Assembly: GCF_000226095.1 (NCBI RefSeq)
Contig: NC_016472.1
Coordinates: 2,852,001-2,916,000, forward strand
Length of the DNA: 64,000 bases
Direction: 5' to 3'
DNA from: Thermothelomyces thermophilus ATCC 42464
Taxonomy: Eukaryota; Ascomycota; Sordariomycetes; Sordariales; Chaetomiaceae
Below the pieces are notes generated by a model. It saw nothing but the letters and a program-made list of their open reading frames with translations, was not told the origin of the DNA and searched no databases. Both the position numbers and the translations under genes were made by a program. Below are positions 50,249 through 61,105 of this stretch, in pieces. Each line of letters starts with the position of its first letter. Position 1 is the stretch's first letter.

Positions 50249-50456
50249 TGCCGAACGTAGTGGGAGCTTCGGGAGCGTTGAAAGCAGTCTGTAGGGGGTG
50301 GCTGTACGAAGGAGATAGTGCCTTGTGAAACTATCTATAAAGGAGACAAAACGACTGATATTTATAGACAAAGTGACTGGCTAAAGCGTTGAACAGCCTT
50401 ATATAGCTGTGGCAAATGTGTGGCTAATACTCTTAGAAGCTCTACAGCTTCTGACA
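50249..50456 (-). repeat. 5' LTR of copia A
   Basis: 208 bp, TGCCGAACGTAG to CTTCTGACA in window direction, followed by the cgatg duplication and then unmutated host DNA. It is the least mutated A LTR. Confidence 0.95.
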
Positions 50457-50461
50457 CGATG

Positions 50462-51055
50462 GATGTGACAGGAAGCCCCCGCGTAACATGATGTGGAGAT
50501 GGTATTGGTTAGTTTCTGGTTCCTAATTGTCAGCTTATTCTTTTCTGATATTCCTTTTACAGGTTAATAACCTCGATAGCACTTGACGCCAGAACAGGTG
50601 AACTGCGTGCCTATGTTTCGTGAGATCGCGTAGCGCCGTCTTTTATGTATCGTTTGGAGAAGAGATCTAGAAACCAGTTCAGATAGGTTAAAACCTACTC
50701 TAGAGTCTCAGAGCCAGCTTTCAGGGAACATAAAAGACATGACTAACTAATTATTTGGCCCCTTTAACTTCTATAGTCCGGGTTAACAAGTAACTGACAG
50801 TACGGATTAATTACATTGTGTATAACGCGGTTCAGACCACAGGGGCTTGTCTCCCCTTTACCGGTAGTGCCGGTGGGGCCGGGAGCCGGCTGGATTGAGA
50901 CCAGAGGAGTCAATAGGCCCGAAATCCATGTTGTTGTCTACTGTTAGAGAGGAAAGACAAAGCGAACATAGATATGATCATAACAAAAAAAAAAAAAAAA
51001 AACACGTCACATGTTGTTTAAAGCACTTTCGCTTAGTGCTAAAAACAGTGACAAT
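50462..51055. other. Intergenic, GC-normal host DNA
   Basis: Single-copy-looking sequence that was contiguous with 13699 before the insertion. It contains an A run at about 50985-51002 and, at 51041-51045, the A5 that forms a T5 Pol III terminator for the tRNA gene. No protein gene is seen. Confidence 0.5.
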
Positions 51056-51129
51056 CTCCTCCGGGAAGGCTCGAACTTCCAACCTCCTGATTAACAGTCA
51101 GACGCGCTAACCAATTGCGCCACAGAGGA
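51056..51129 (-). tRNA. tRNA-Asn (anticodon GTT)
   Basis: Cloverleaf read on the minus strand: acceptor TCCTCTG pairs with CGGAGGA (one G-T pair), D-arm GCGCAATTGGTTAGCGC, anticodon loop CTGTTAA on a 5-bp stem, T-arm GGAAG-TTCGAGC-CTTCC and discriminator G, 74 nt. No intron. A run of five T follows about 10 nt downstream, as for RNA polymerase III. Confidence 0.93.
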
Positions 51130-51512
51130 TCACGTGTTGTGGTTCTGCTCCTTATTCTAGTATTATTAGTCCGAAAGGCAATAGATTTGATCAAAGATAG
51201 TGAAATATTCCTTCCGTATTCGAAAGCAGCCGGCCGCTGAAGGTGAGACGCAGCGAACAGGTCGAAGAATCTTGAACTTTCCGGGCAGCAGTGGGAAACC
51301 GATGTAGAAGAGGCCCCGAGAAGCGCTCTCTAGGCAATGACGCCACAAACGTTTCAAAAGGGGGCGGCTGAGTGCATTCCATCCTTCCCTACGTAATCCA
51401 AAACCAAACGCGCGTACCACGTGACTGTGAGCACACTCCACTTTACGGTATTTCCAAACTTTCCCGAAACCTTGACACAACCAATCTTTCACTAGCGGAA
51501 TCATCGGTCACC

Positions 51513-52926
51513 ATGCCACGTCGCGTAGATGACGATGTCCACGCGGCATTCGTGGAGTTTCGCGCCGGTCAGGATGACAAGTGCCTGTCTGTGCAGTGGT
51601 AAGTGGAATCGTGCCTCATTTCTGATCGGCCGCCCTTTGCGGCTCTCGATGAAAATGAGCAGACGCGCCCTTGCGTCGCGAGCTGTGTTTCTCCCGATGG
51701 CCCGATTAGGAAAGAAATAGCTGACGGTCATGAACAGTATGTACTGTCAGCAGGTGAGGGCCAAAAACACGACGCGTCAAAAGCAGCACCTCCTTCAGTG
51801 CGCCCCGTACCTCCAAGCCCACCCCGACGTCGCACTCCAGGCTTCAGCGGCATCGGCCACGGTAGCTCCCGCTCCTGGCCCCCAGGGACATGGTGCCCCC
51901 GCTCCACCGTCAGCTGCGCCAGCTGCCCATGATGGCTCGCACCAGCCGCACGTTGCGCCCGTGCCTGCTGTCCCTCCGTACGGCCATGAGGATGCTGCGG
52001 GAGAGCACACCAACCTGAGCTTCATGCCCAATCCCCGCATCAACGGTTCGCCCAGCCACGCCCGCCCCTCGCTGGGAGCCGAAGGCACGCCCGCGACCAA
52101 GAAGCAAAAGACGAAGCCATCGCCGGCTTCCAACCTTCCCGAGATTCCCCTGCGCGATGTCCATGCGGCCTTCGTCGAGTTCCGGGCCAAGGAAGACGAC
52201 AAATGTCTCTCGGCTCGGTGCATCTACTGCTCTCAAGTCCGGGCAAAGAACACGTCGAGGCAAAGAGAGCACCTGATGACGTGCCCCGGTTACCAGGCCG
52301 TGCTCAAGGACAAGATCCCGGCCAATAATCTCCGCCACCAGTTTGACGAGGACGATGTCGCCAGCTCGCTGGCCCTGCCGGCACCGGCTCTCGACCTCGA
52401 CTTCAGGATGAGCATCAGGGTCAAGCCCAAGCTGAACGTGGGTGCTAGTCCGGCCGGTCGGCAGAGCTGGATCTCGTGCGTCGGTGGTCAGTGGGCTGGC
52501 ACCTGGGGCAAGGGCGTTCTTCTGGTCAGTAACACCCCGTTCCCCTCTATCTTGTGGTCCTGGTCTCGGTGCCGGAACTAACCAACGACTCTCTCTCTAC
52601 AGCCTAGCGGGCAAGATACTCAGACAACCATCAAGGACACGGCCACCCGCATCGACGCGCGGTATCTCATGCAGACCAGCGATGAGCACCCGGCCCTGAT
52701 CATATGCAAGATCACCGGTTGGCTGACGGGCGAGCGCGACGTCATGGAACGGCTCCAGGACCCGGTGGCTGCCGATAATGTTGCCGCACACCGGTACCGG
52801 CTTCGCGTCACCATGGAGCTGGAGACGGGCGACGAACGCTACCAGGAAGTGAACACGGGCATTTGGGTTGGCAGTGGCTGCCGGCGGGGTGCCGAGATCG
52901 TATACGATGCGTACCGGATCGGCTAA
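51513..52926 (+). CDS. Duplicated C2HC zinc-finger protein fused to DUF3237, 398 aa
   Basis: Exons 51513-51598, 51738-52524, 52603-52926; introns of 139 and 78 nt (GTAAGT…GCTGAC…CAG and GTCAGT…CTAAC…CAG), total 399 codons with stop. The first splice completes a cysteine codon and creates C-x2-C-x13-H-x3-C (CMYCQQVRAKNTTRQKQHLLQC is read across it). Residues about 160-205 repeat the unit (DVHAAFVEFRAKEDDKC…). The fingers are BED/transposase-like in style. A Pro/Ala-rich, probably disordered linker separates them. The last 150 residues resemble DUF3237 (GRQSWISCVGGQWAGTWGKG, ATRIDARYLMQTSDEHPALI, NTGIWVGSG). DUF3237 is a small beta-barrel family of unknown function. The fusion suggests a nucleic-acid-associated protein; its role is not known. 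Confidence 0.85.
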
Positions 52927-53293
52927 CTGTTGCCGCCAGAGCCCCTGCTCCAAGTCACAGTGAGGACGTCTGTGTCATTTTGACCCCAGTCTGCTCTGTT
53001 TTGTTATTGTGTTTTTACCTCGAACGTTTTGTCGGTGTTTGGGAAGGTTTGGCTTTTTCTTATCGTTTTGGAGTTGGCTGGGCGGAAAGGCACACGGCTT
53101 GCCAAAAGTCGGTCTGTAGTTGTTAATATACCACTCTCGCACACTACGGGAGTGACGCCGCTTCCCAATCACGACCATACATACGGGCCCCGGACCGCCA
53201 ACATGGTGCATAAATCGGACGAGGTGAATGGCAGCGCAAGACGCGGACCATCGCCTCACACACGCATACTCTCTCTACTTACGGCCTCACACT

Positions 53294-53342
<49 letters not shown>

Positions 53343-56300
53343 TGCTCTCGTTTTCACACTATTTGGCGCCAATTGGCCCGCTCCTGTATGGACGATGGAC
53401 GGGAACGAGCAGGTCGGCGGGCGGGACGGTGAGGGAGAATGGCAGTGCCAGAAGGGAGCTTCGGATCGAGTCTATAGCGTACCGTCTTTTCTTCTTTCTT
53501 TTCTCTTCCTTTTTTCCTTGTTGATGTTGGACCTCTCATGATACGAACTAGGGGAAGGTCATTGCAACAGATCTTATTATTCTTGCCTCTTCCTTTTGTT
53601 ACCCTCACGAGAATAAGGGAAGGAGGAGGCGGGGGAGGGGGGACAGAAAAGGAATTTGCATCTATGCCCTGATCCGTCATTGGCGGTTCATCACCTTTGC
53701 GGCCGCGTCTAGATTAGGGTAAATGCTTCCAGACAAGATCACCTGGGCAGCACTGGTGATGGGGAAACTTGCAACTGCTTGCTCTAACAGGCAGCTCCGG
53801 TCTTCCGGAAGGGGAGAGAGCAAAAGACGTCCTGCACTTTGTGACTAAGCTGTTCTTATTTGGAATGGTGCTGTCTGAATTCAGTTGGTCGTCAAACTCT
53901 CTTCTCGTCACTCGCGTGCGCATGGTATCATTGCCATGGCAGACGAATGTGAAACAGCCTTCCTCCTCTTGTCAGGTTTTCACAGTGGTCGTGATGGTAA
54001 TTATGGGAACTATTGGTCGTGCGTTGATGACTCGGTTACTTGAACAAACAAGGCTTGCGTTACACCTCGGACGGAGGTGGGAGCTGGGGACGGAAGGGGG
54101 TTCCCGTTTCCAAATCGTGTTGTTGACGGTTCTGACAATGCAATGTCCAATATCGTCTGTCGCGCTTTTTTCTTCCCGAGCCATAATTATGCTTTGTAGG
54201 GCTCAACCTCCCAGAAGAACAATGTTGACGTAGAATCGGGGAACAAGAGCGTCATGATTAGAACATCTCAGTGTTGTCAAACTGCTTCGAGGCCTCGGTT
54301 GTAGCAGTGCCAAAGCAGGGCCTCAGAGCATTGCCGGAAATTTCGGGCGGGAATCGTACCCGGCTCCATGGAAGAGTTTCTGTCACCGCTACTTTCGTCC
54401 CATAGTCTCCGAGGCTTTACATCTGCTGGAGTTCAACTAGTCGGAGCGATGAATATCCGTCAAATGAGGTCGATGGCGTTGACTGAACTGGTCTAGCCTG
54501 GGTAAAGCAAGAATATAACCGAGCTCTGGTAAATTTCAGTGCGCGATGGCAAGTGCGAGCGTCTTATCTAAGATGGTCGTGGGAAGTGGGGCTAAAGGGC
54601 AGGCAAGTCAGATCGGCGAGTGATCAGCGCGATATTTGGGGTCAGAGCGGTGGGGAGCTCCCGAGAGGCCTTATCGCGGATTGGAGACGACACGAAAAAT
54701 GGTTGTCGGGAAGAAACTGGTCATCAACCACGCTGCCCTCGCGAAAAAAGCTGCTGGACGTTGCAAATAAGTTAGGGAGCCCCGATCTCGGGACGTCTTG
54801 GGTGCAGGCCCATGGCGGCCCGACCTGCAGTGCGATCGAGCCAGAGAGACGGTACGGATGCCTATTTGCTGCGGCTGGCAAGTTCCGCGAATTTGTCAGG
54901 CTGCGTGGTTCTGGCAGACGCGCCAAGATGGCAGAAACATGCAGTCCTACACAAGCGTAGGGCAATGAGCGTGCTACGAGTAAGGCCGACATGTTCGTCA
55001 TGACGGAGCGACAAATGTGGATGAAACATAATAAACTGTGTATGTGCAGGATGCGATAACAAGAGCCGACGTTGAATTAGCCTCTGGGCTAGAATACACT
55101 ATGTGGTCTGGGATCGACGGCATTCCCGCGCGAGGATGCCGCAAGCTCACCAGCTCCACAGCGGGGACGTAAAGGGCCGTACACTAGGCCGCGGCCAGAG
55201 CGACCCAAGTGCATGCCAGAGTAATCTTCTTTGCCCTCAGGACTTTGCATGTCTCGGGATCAAAGACGCCTTTGCCGCTAGGCTAACAGACAACCCAACC
55301 CACCGGGTTCCAGTTTGAAGAATGCAGGGACAGACTACCACGTAATCCGTATTACACCACCACACACAGTGTCAAACTTGATTCTCCCAAGGGGACCTTA
55401 CAAAACCTTCAGTTTATGGGCATCGGTCATTTCAGCTCCTGCGAACATCGGGCATTCTCGAGTCGGCAAATGTTCTCGGCCAGATTCGCAGGCACGCGAA
55501 GGGCCGGAACGAACCTAACCGGTTTTAGTTCAATTGAGCCTGGGCACGGGAATGGAGCTTCGAGGCTGGAGGGTCCAAAAACAGATTGGAAGGAGGGGTC
55601 TCTGCAGAACATTTGTTTGCTCCCAGGGACCTAAGGCGGTTCCCATTGGCGCTGTTGTGACCCTCCGAGCTTCCCTGCCGTCGCTCTTTCTCTTTTCGGC
55701 AGAGACGTGGCCGGGTCTGCTGCTGGAAACTTGGAAATCAATTCTTTCAGTTCCAAATTCGGGACTCTGCAGCACCAACCAACTGGCTGCTTGGGCAACC
55801 AGCGGTAATGGCCGCTTCACGGTTAGAAAGCCCAGGCATGTCGCTCCCAAGAATCAAACAGACTCCCCATGAATCGATCTTCCCTCCTTACGCCACCCCT
55901 CCCCCTCTCCCCCTCCCCGAGCTCCTCGAAGACCTCCTTTTGCAGGGCGCATTTACCGAATTCGCACGATTGCTGGGTCTCTGCCCACCACCAGTGCTCG
56001 GCGCCCCTATCACTTCTTCTCTCCACAAAAAAAAAAAGTTCAGCTCTTGCTCCCAGGACCGAAGTCCTCCCGATTTCTGGATCCGACAGCCACCGTCGCT
56101 CGAACCCCAAGATTCAGGTAGTCACAGTTTGAAAGAGGAAAGAATGGTCGGACAACATGCATTTGGCCCCGGGTGTCGCTCACAGGCGACACCATCTCGT
56201 CGGTTTGCGCTTTGAAAGGGTTGTGTGTTACTGTACATCCACAGATTCGGCGGGTGGCTGTCTCTTGTCGCGGCAGCACCCCGTCCCGCCATTCATCATT

Positions 56301-57852
56301 GAGTGTTACTGCCCGGAGCCTGCTCAGTCCAGCGTCGCACAGGTGCGGCCTTGGCTACCCTGACTCCCTGGTCCAGCATGTCACTGGACGGTCCACGGCT
56401 GCAATCCTGCACTTTGAGACGCGAAGTGGAAGGTTGCTGCAGAGGAATTCGGCTATGTTGCCTGAAGGGGCCAGACCAGTCTGGCCAGGGAGAAGATCAT
56501 CCTCCCCTGCCTCTCGCGCTCAAGAGGGGACAACACGAAGCGTTCTCCTGCAGACTGCCCAGCCAACAGATCCGAGCACCGACATGTCCTAATGTACGGA
56601 GTATGTGCGGACAGTATCTCGTACTTGGAGTATGTACATACATACATACGTGTACGGATTACAGTACGTACATACCTACATCCTTACATACGCAGTCGAC
56701 TAAGCCCACGGCCAACTAAAGACAGAGACAGCCGGAAGAGCTCGGCAGCCTCGTTCTCCCCACGGTAACCTGGCGGCCGAGACAAGACAACGTCCATCTC
56801 CACACAGAGCAACGTGGCCACGTCGAGCGTTGCAGTCACAGCAGATTTCGAGGACTTGCAATTTCTTGTGAGGCCCAAGAAATGCGATCTTCACTTGCTT
56901 TAAAAAGGCAACAGAGTCCTTCAAGAGTTTATTCAGATCAACAAGGATGATGCACAGACATTGCAGCGTTACTAGTAGGTACGATTGCCGCAATCTTCAA
57001 GCAACAAGCTGGCGTCGGAGGAAGTCGCTCTGGGCGATTATAACCGGGCAAACCCCCCCCCCCCCCCCGGGGCATGAACAGGCAGAGTGCCGGCCTGGGA
57101 TTGGCGGAGAGATCCCCGTCGTCATCCCTGGCCGCTAATTCGTGAATACAACGACATGGCGCTTTTTGGGAGGCTGGCGGAGGCTGGTCTCAATTGGTGG
57201 GGTGGTCGCCGTTGATTCAAGACCAATGGCAATGTGCGATCATCTGCTTGAATTGCACTGCATTGCGTCCTCTACCCTGTTGCAGCAGAGATACCGGAAC
57301 GCTGTGCCCGTGTGCTTGGCTGCTAACGGGAACCTTGTATGTTTATTACAGTACACGCACTTGTTGTGATGGGCTCCTCCCAGGAGATGGTCGAATTCAG
57401 CAGCAGATCGGAAGTGCAGCATGCTGCGGCTAGATCCTGCTTCCCGAGACGTTGGTGTCTGTAGCGCTACAGGCGCAGGCCGACATGGCAGGAGGGTTGA
57501 AAGAAAAGCAACGCCCTGTCGCGTTAGCACGCTAAATTATTCCCCGACGGCATTGGGGTAACTCGACTGCGGAAGCCGGCTTGTACCGTAGAGTAACCGC
57601 AGGGCGCCAGTCCGTTGAGAACCTTCAAACCCTCAACGGCGCCCCGCCGTCTTCAAAACCGGACTCCGGCCCTCGGTTCCTCAGCGTCGGGAAACGGCTG
57701 TGACCAAAATCCTCGCAGTGCCAATCCAACATCGTTCTACCACCATCTCAACTATTATCCCCCCTTCCCCTCCCCCCTCGCTTCCCGAAAGCCCTATCCA
57801 CCAGGTGGTCCCATTTAACGCCCTTTGCCCTTTTAGGTGGCGAGGGACAGAG
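52927..57852. other. 4.9-kb region without a convincing gene
   Basis: Downstream of the DUF3237 gene and upstream of the bHLH gene. It has many frames of 60-150 codons on both strands, none with coding bias, splice support or recognisable domains. It contains a dinucleotide microsatellite, a C run at about 57053-57068 and a TACA-rich stretch at about 56630-56690. Composition is GC-normal, so it is not a RIP-mutated transposon. Part of it may be long promoter sequence for the transcription factor. Confidence 0.5.
53292..53342. repeat. (TC)n-(CA)n compound microsatellite
   Basis: About 13 TC units pass directly into about 12 CA units, just after the DUF3237 gene. Confidence 0.95.
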
Positions 57853-59523
57853 ATGGATCACGATCGCGCCTGGCCTGCAAACGGGTCGTCTGAGGTACGC
57901 CAGGTTGCGGTGCTCATTACTTCTCTCTTTTGTTATTCTTATCTCCGAGGAGAGGCTATCTCTCTCCAGGGAGGAGCCCGACCATTGACCATTCCAGTGC
58001 ACCCATCGCGCTGGCGTCCCGACTAGTCGCTGGAAAGCCTAACCTAATCGTAGGGACTCGATGGGCTGCACGACAGCATGTTGGCCACCGGCCTCGTCGC
58101 TCAACCGCTTGCTCATAGCCGTAATAACCCTGAGTCAAGTCAACCTGGCCCGTGGACAACTGGTACGGTACCGGCTTGCTCGCCGCGCTTTGGGGGTTTA
58201 TTTGTCCAGACACAGCAACAAGGGGCCATCCACCCATATGGACTGCCGAGTCCAGCACCGACAGCTCCGGTCGCCTCGCCGCCCGACTGGCCGAACCATG
58301 ATACTTCGTGCGTCGTTGGCGCCTGGCCCGTCAGTCCAATAAGCCCAAGCCCAACCGTCGGCGAAGCGGTGGGCGTTGAGCTCAACCATAACCTGCTTTA
58401 TCAACCCCACTCAGCTCAGGCAGCACACGCCTTGTTCGACGTCGGGTTCCGAGATTGGGTCGGGAATGCCAACTTCCACTTGGACCTGCACAACACGTAC
58501 TCGGCTGCTCCCACTGTCTCCTCACTGCCGCATGCAGTTCCGCCCAACGTCGGGTCCGCTTGGCCCGGTCACCTCCCAACCACAACTCTGGACAACGGAG
58601 AGTTGCCAGAGACAACAGCATTTGGACACACTATTACTCGTTCGTCCGACCCACCCACCGTTCCTGGGCCAGCTCTTCGCCCAACCCAAGCCGAACGTTG
58701 TACGGCCTTCCTTCGGTGCCCGCCCGCGTATCCACCGAGCAAGCGGCCCCTATCTCGCTCTCGACAAGAGCATCAACCTCCAGAACGATCAAGTCAGCCC
58801 GCGACAGCTCCCTAACCCCCGACCGTAGAAGCGACGGAGACGAGCGTAAAGCCGAACACGACAGAAAAAAAGGGACAGAGACCCAAGGCGAAGAAGCCAC
58901 CATCCTCACCCGCCGCCGCCGCCACCGCAGCCGCAGGAGAAAGAGGCTGCGGGCCGACCCTCCGCACGGCAACCCGCCGCGTCAAACGGCCGGCCCCTGC
59001 TCCCCGGCCGGGCGAGTCGGCCGCGCACCAGCGGGCGCGCGCCAACCACAACCTGGTCGAGCAGCACTACCGGCACCGGCTGCACGCGCGGTTCGAGGCG
59101 CTCCTGGACTCGCTCCCAGAGGGAATTCTCAACGACGACGACGACGACGACGACGACGACCAGGCCGTGCGGGGCGATCCCCGAGGAGGGACCGGCGGGG
59201 ACGCCACCGTCGCTGCCCGCGGCAGTGGCGGATGGGATATTAACGACGATCAACAGACCGGGGCCCTCGCCACCGGCGTTGGTGGTAGGGGTGGTGGCGA
59301 TGGTGGAGGCATCAAGGGGCGAAATAACAGGCGGATGAGCAAGGTGGACGTACTGACCAAGGCCGATAGAGTAATTAAATTTCTGGAGGGGGATATCCAG
59401 AGGATGAGGTGGGAGATGGAGGAGATGAAGAGGCAGAGGGAAGTGGCCTTCAGGAGGGTGGCCCCAATGGAGACCGGTGTAGAGGTCAGGGGGAACTGCG
59501 AGTGGAATATGGAGGGTCGGTGA
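57853..59523 (+). CDS. bHLH transcription factor, about 440 aa
   Basis: Proposed exons 57853-57894, 58054-58639, 58829-59523. Intron 1 (159 nt) is GTACGC…CTAACCTAATCGTAG and keeps phase 0; intron 2 (189 nt) is GTTCGT…CCCTAAC…GTAG and removes the in-frame TAA at 58813. A donor at 58697 would also keep frame, so the second donor is uncertain. The N-terminal half is Pro/Ser/Asn-rich. The basic region (RARANHNLVEQHYRHRL) has His283, Glu287 and Arg291, the H-E-R pattern for E-box binding, and Tyr before the Arg as in SREBP-type factors. Helix 1 ends LLDSLPEGI. A loop of about 70 residues with ten Asp in a row precedes helix 2 (RRMSKVDVLTKADRVIKFLE) and a short coiled coil. It is probably a nuclear dimer. 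Confidence 0.82.
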
Positions 59524-60626
59524 CGTACGGAAGGGCGGATCTTTTTTTTTTTTTTTTCCTCATTCTTTCTTGGTTCCAGTTGCGATCCGCTGAAAACTGA
59601 GTTGATCAGTGTCTGGGATCCAGTGGAGGCAGCATACGATATCACGAACGACGAACGGCCATGTTATATTATTATTATAAAAGGAATGATGGATGACACC
59701 TTATGTCAGAGGTTAAAGAAAAAAAAAAGGGGGGGGGGTTGTGTTGTTGTTGTTGTCATCATGTTAATCAGATAATTAATCTACACTTCGAACCGTTTCT
59801 ACGAGACCTATTCAGTGCTCTAGTCACGGGGGGCTTCATCATCGTGACATGTTTATCATATTTGCCATCTTGGTTGCAGTCCATTAGCACTCAATTTCTC
59901 TCCATCTAGTACCCCAGCCTGCAAGCCAACATCGGGGAGGGTAGATTCTGTTGCGGTTTTCGTGAAGGCAGCTTGTTTTCCAAGAAAGAGGAAGAGAACC
60001 AGAAGGAAAACCAGAAGGAAAGCACAGAGCAACAAGCCTGACTTCGCCAACACTGCATTTTCGACTACCTCCCATGGGGCAAAACACCCCTCCCCATTCG
60101 CTTTTGGCAGAATAGGATTCACCACGCTAAGGCACATTAAAGTACGTTGTGGCCTGATGCAGTACGTTGTCTACGGACGCGTCCATCATGTAAGGCTGGA
60201 TAAGATAAGACCTGTGGATCTGGCAAACAGGCTGGCAAACGGAGGGTTCTTTGTTCCTATCCTCTACTTATACAGAGCCACAGGGCCAGCAATCGTGGGA
60301 AGGAGACATCGCACTTTTGAACTATTTATAACTTACCAACTTTCTTCCATCAATTGGAACTATCTTCCATCTATTGGAAACTATCTTTTATCAAATGGTA
60401 GCGGAAATTCTGCTCTAACCATCTAAAACCATTAGTACTAGATTCGTTTCGTGTTAACGAACATTTAGTACTACTTTCGTGATAGTTATGCTCTGTTTTA
60501 GTAACTTGGTAACCGAACTAAGTAATTCTATTATAACTACTATAAAATCTCTCCGTTCCTGGTGACTTAGTAACTAGGGCAGTCTTCTATCTACCTCTCT
60601 AAACCTGGTAACTTGGTAACCAGTGG
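59524..60626. other. Intergenic region before element B3
   Basis: Contains T and A/G homopolymer runs (59541-59557, 59718-59740). From about 60330 it becomes AT-rich with short repeats, possibly remains of an older repeat. A minus frame (59856-60137) has one hydrophobic stretch but nothing else to support it. Confidence 0.5.
60344..60400. repeat. Short tandem repeat, about 2.7 units of 20-21 bp
   Basis: Units begin cttccatcaattggaacta, cttccatctattggaaactat and cttttatcaaatggt. They lie in the AT-rich strip just left of B3. An imperfect hairpin (AGTACTAGATTCGTT … AACGAACATTTAGTACT, 60434-60473) follows. Confidence 0.6.
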
Positions 60627-61078
60627 TGTCACGAGCCAACCATATACCGCGACCCGGTGGGGTGCAGCAGGCCGAATGAGCCACCAATCAAGAAGGACAC
60701 GAAGCGAGGCTGACACGGATCGCTAGGGAGCGCAGGCTACTACGAGCGAACAATTGCCAAAAGGGGAAAGATAGCGGAGGATAGCTAGCTACCAAAGGCG
60801 ATCCAAAGACAGGATCGAAGAAGGCCATAAGCGATCAGGAAGAGTATATATACATGTAAATAGTCACTCGTTATGGTGGACTCTGGGAGTTCACCAGTGG
60901 TAACAATCACAATCACAGTACTCATACCAAGCATTGCTGATTACTGTGAGAGACAACTCTAAGTGTTGTTGTGAACCCTTTGGCTTCACCGAATCCCTCA
61001 GACGACCTGCCTGCTTGTCCCGCTTCACCCACCTCCGTCTGGACCCTTTCAGAAGAAGTCTGAGTTGGGTTCGTCACA
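60627..61078 (+). repeat. 5' LTR of B3 with a divergent U3
   Basis: 452 bp, TGTCACGAGCC to GGGTTCGTCACA. From the TATA-like box (about 60843) to the end it is nearly identical to the B2 LTR, but the first 215 bp are unrelated by eye to those of B1 and B2. Confidence 0.88.
60896..60906 (+). promoter_or_regulatory. Predicted transcript start of B3, self-primer
   Basis: AGTGGTAACAA stands about 45-50 bp after the TATA-like tatatatac and is the exact reverse complement of the 11 nt at 61081-61091. In Tf1/sushi elements the first 11 nt of the RNA fold onto the primer site to prime reverse transcription. Confidence 0.6.
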
Positions 61079-61080
61079 CG

Positions 61081-61091
61081 TTGTTACCACT
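61081..61091 (+). promoter_or_regulatory. Self-priming primer-binding site of B3
   Basis: TTGTTACCACT starts 2 nt after the LTR, where a tRNA primer site (often TGG…) would be expected. It pairs perfectly with AGTGGTAACAA in the LTR. Confidence 0.6.
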
Positions 61092-61105
61092 CCCTTTGTT
61101 CTGTC

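Larger units (their letters stand above)
13705..50456 (-). mobile_element. Complete copia A element with three nested insertions plus one second-order insertion
   Basis: A Ty1/copia element in minus orientation: 5' LTR at the right end, 3' LTR at the left, 208 bp each, flanked by cgatg duplications. Removing the nested elements and their duplications leaves about 6949 bp. Remnants in order from the 5' end are gag (AEILINNDM near 49350), protease (TLKD...NIV near 48650), integrase split by B1, and reverse transcriptase/RNase H. An antisense gene lies before the 3' LTR. Nested insertions: C1 after the antisense gene, C2 just beyond RNase H, B1 in integrase. The heavy C-to-T mutation makes every domain non-functional. 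Confidence 0.93.

Noticed and set aside
52927-57852. Frames such as 53769-54233, 54553-54960, 55808-56215 and 56303-56719
   Set aside because: All frames overlap others of similar length on both strands, with no codon bias, no consistent splice sites and no recognisable motif.
59856-60137. 93-codon minus frame with a hydrophobic stretch (LLLCAFLLVFLLVLFLFLG)
   Set aside because: The hydrophobic run is the complement of a purine-rich AGAAGGAAAACC repeat, so it arises from simple sequence. No other support.
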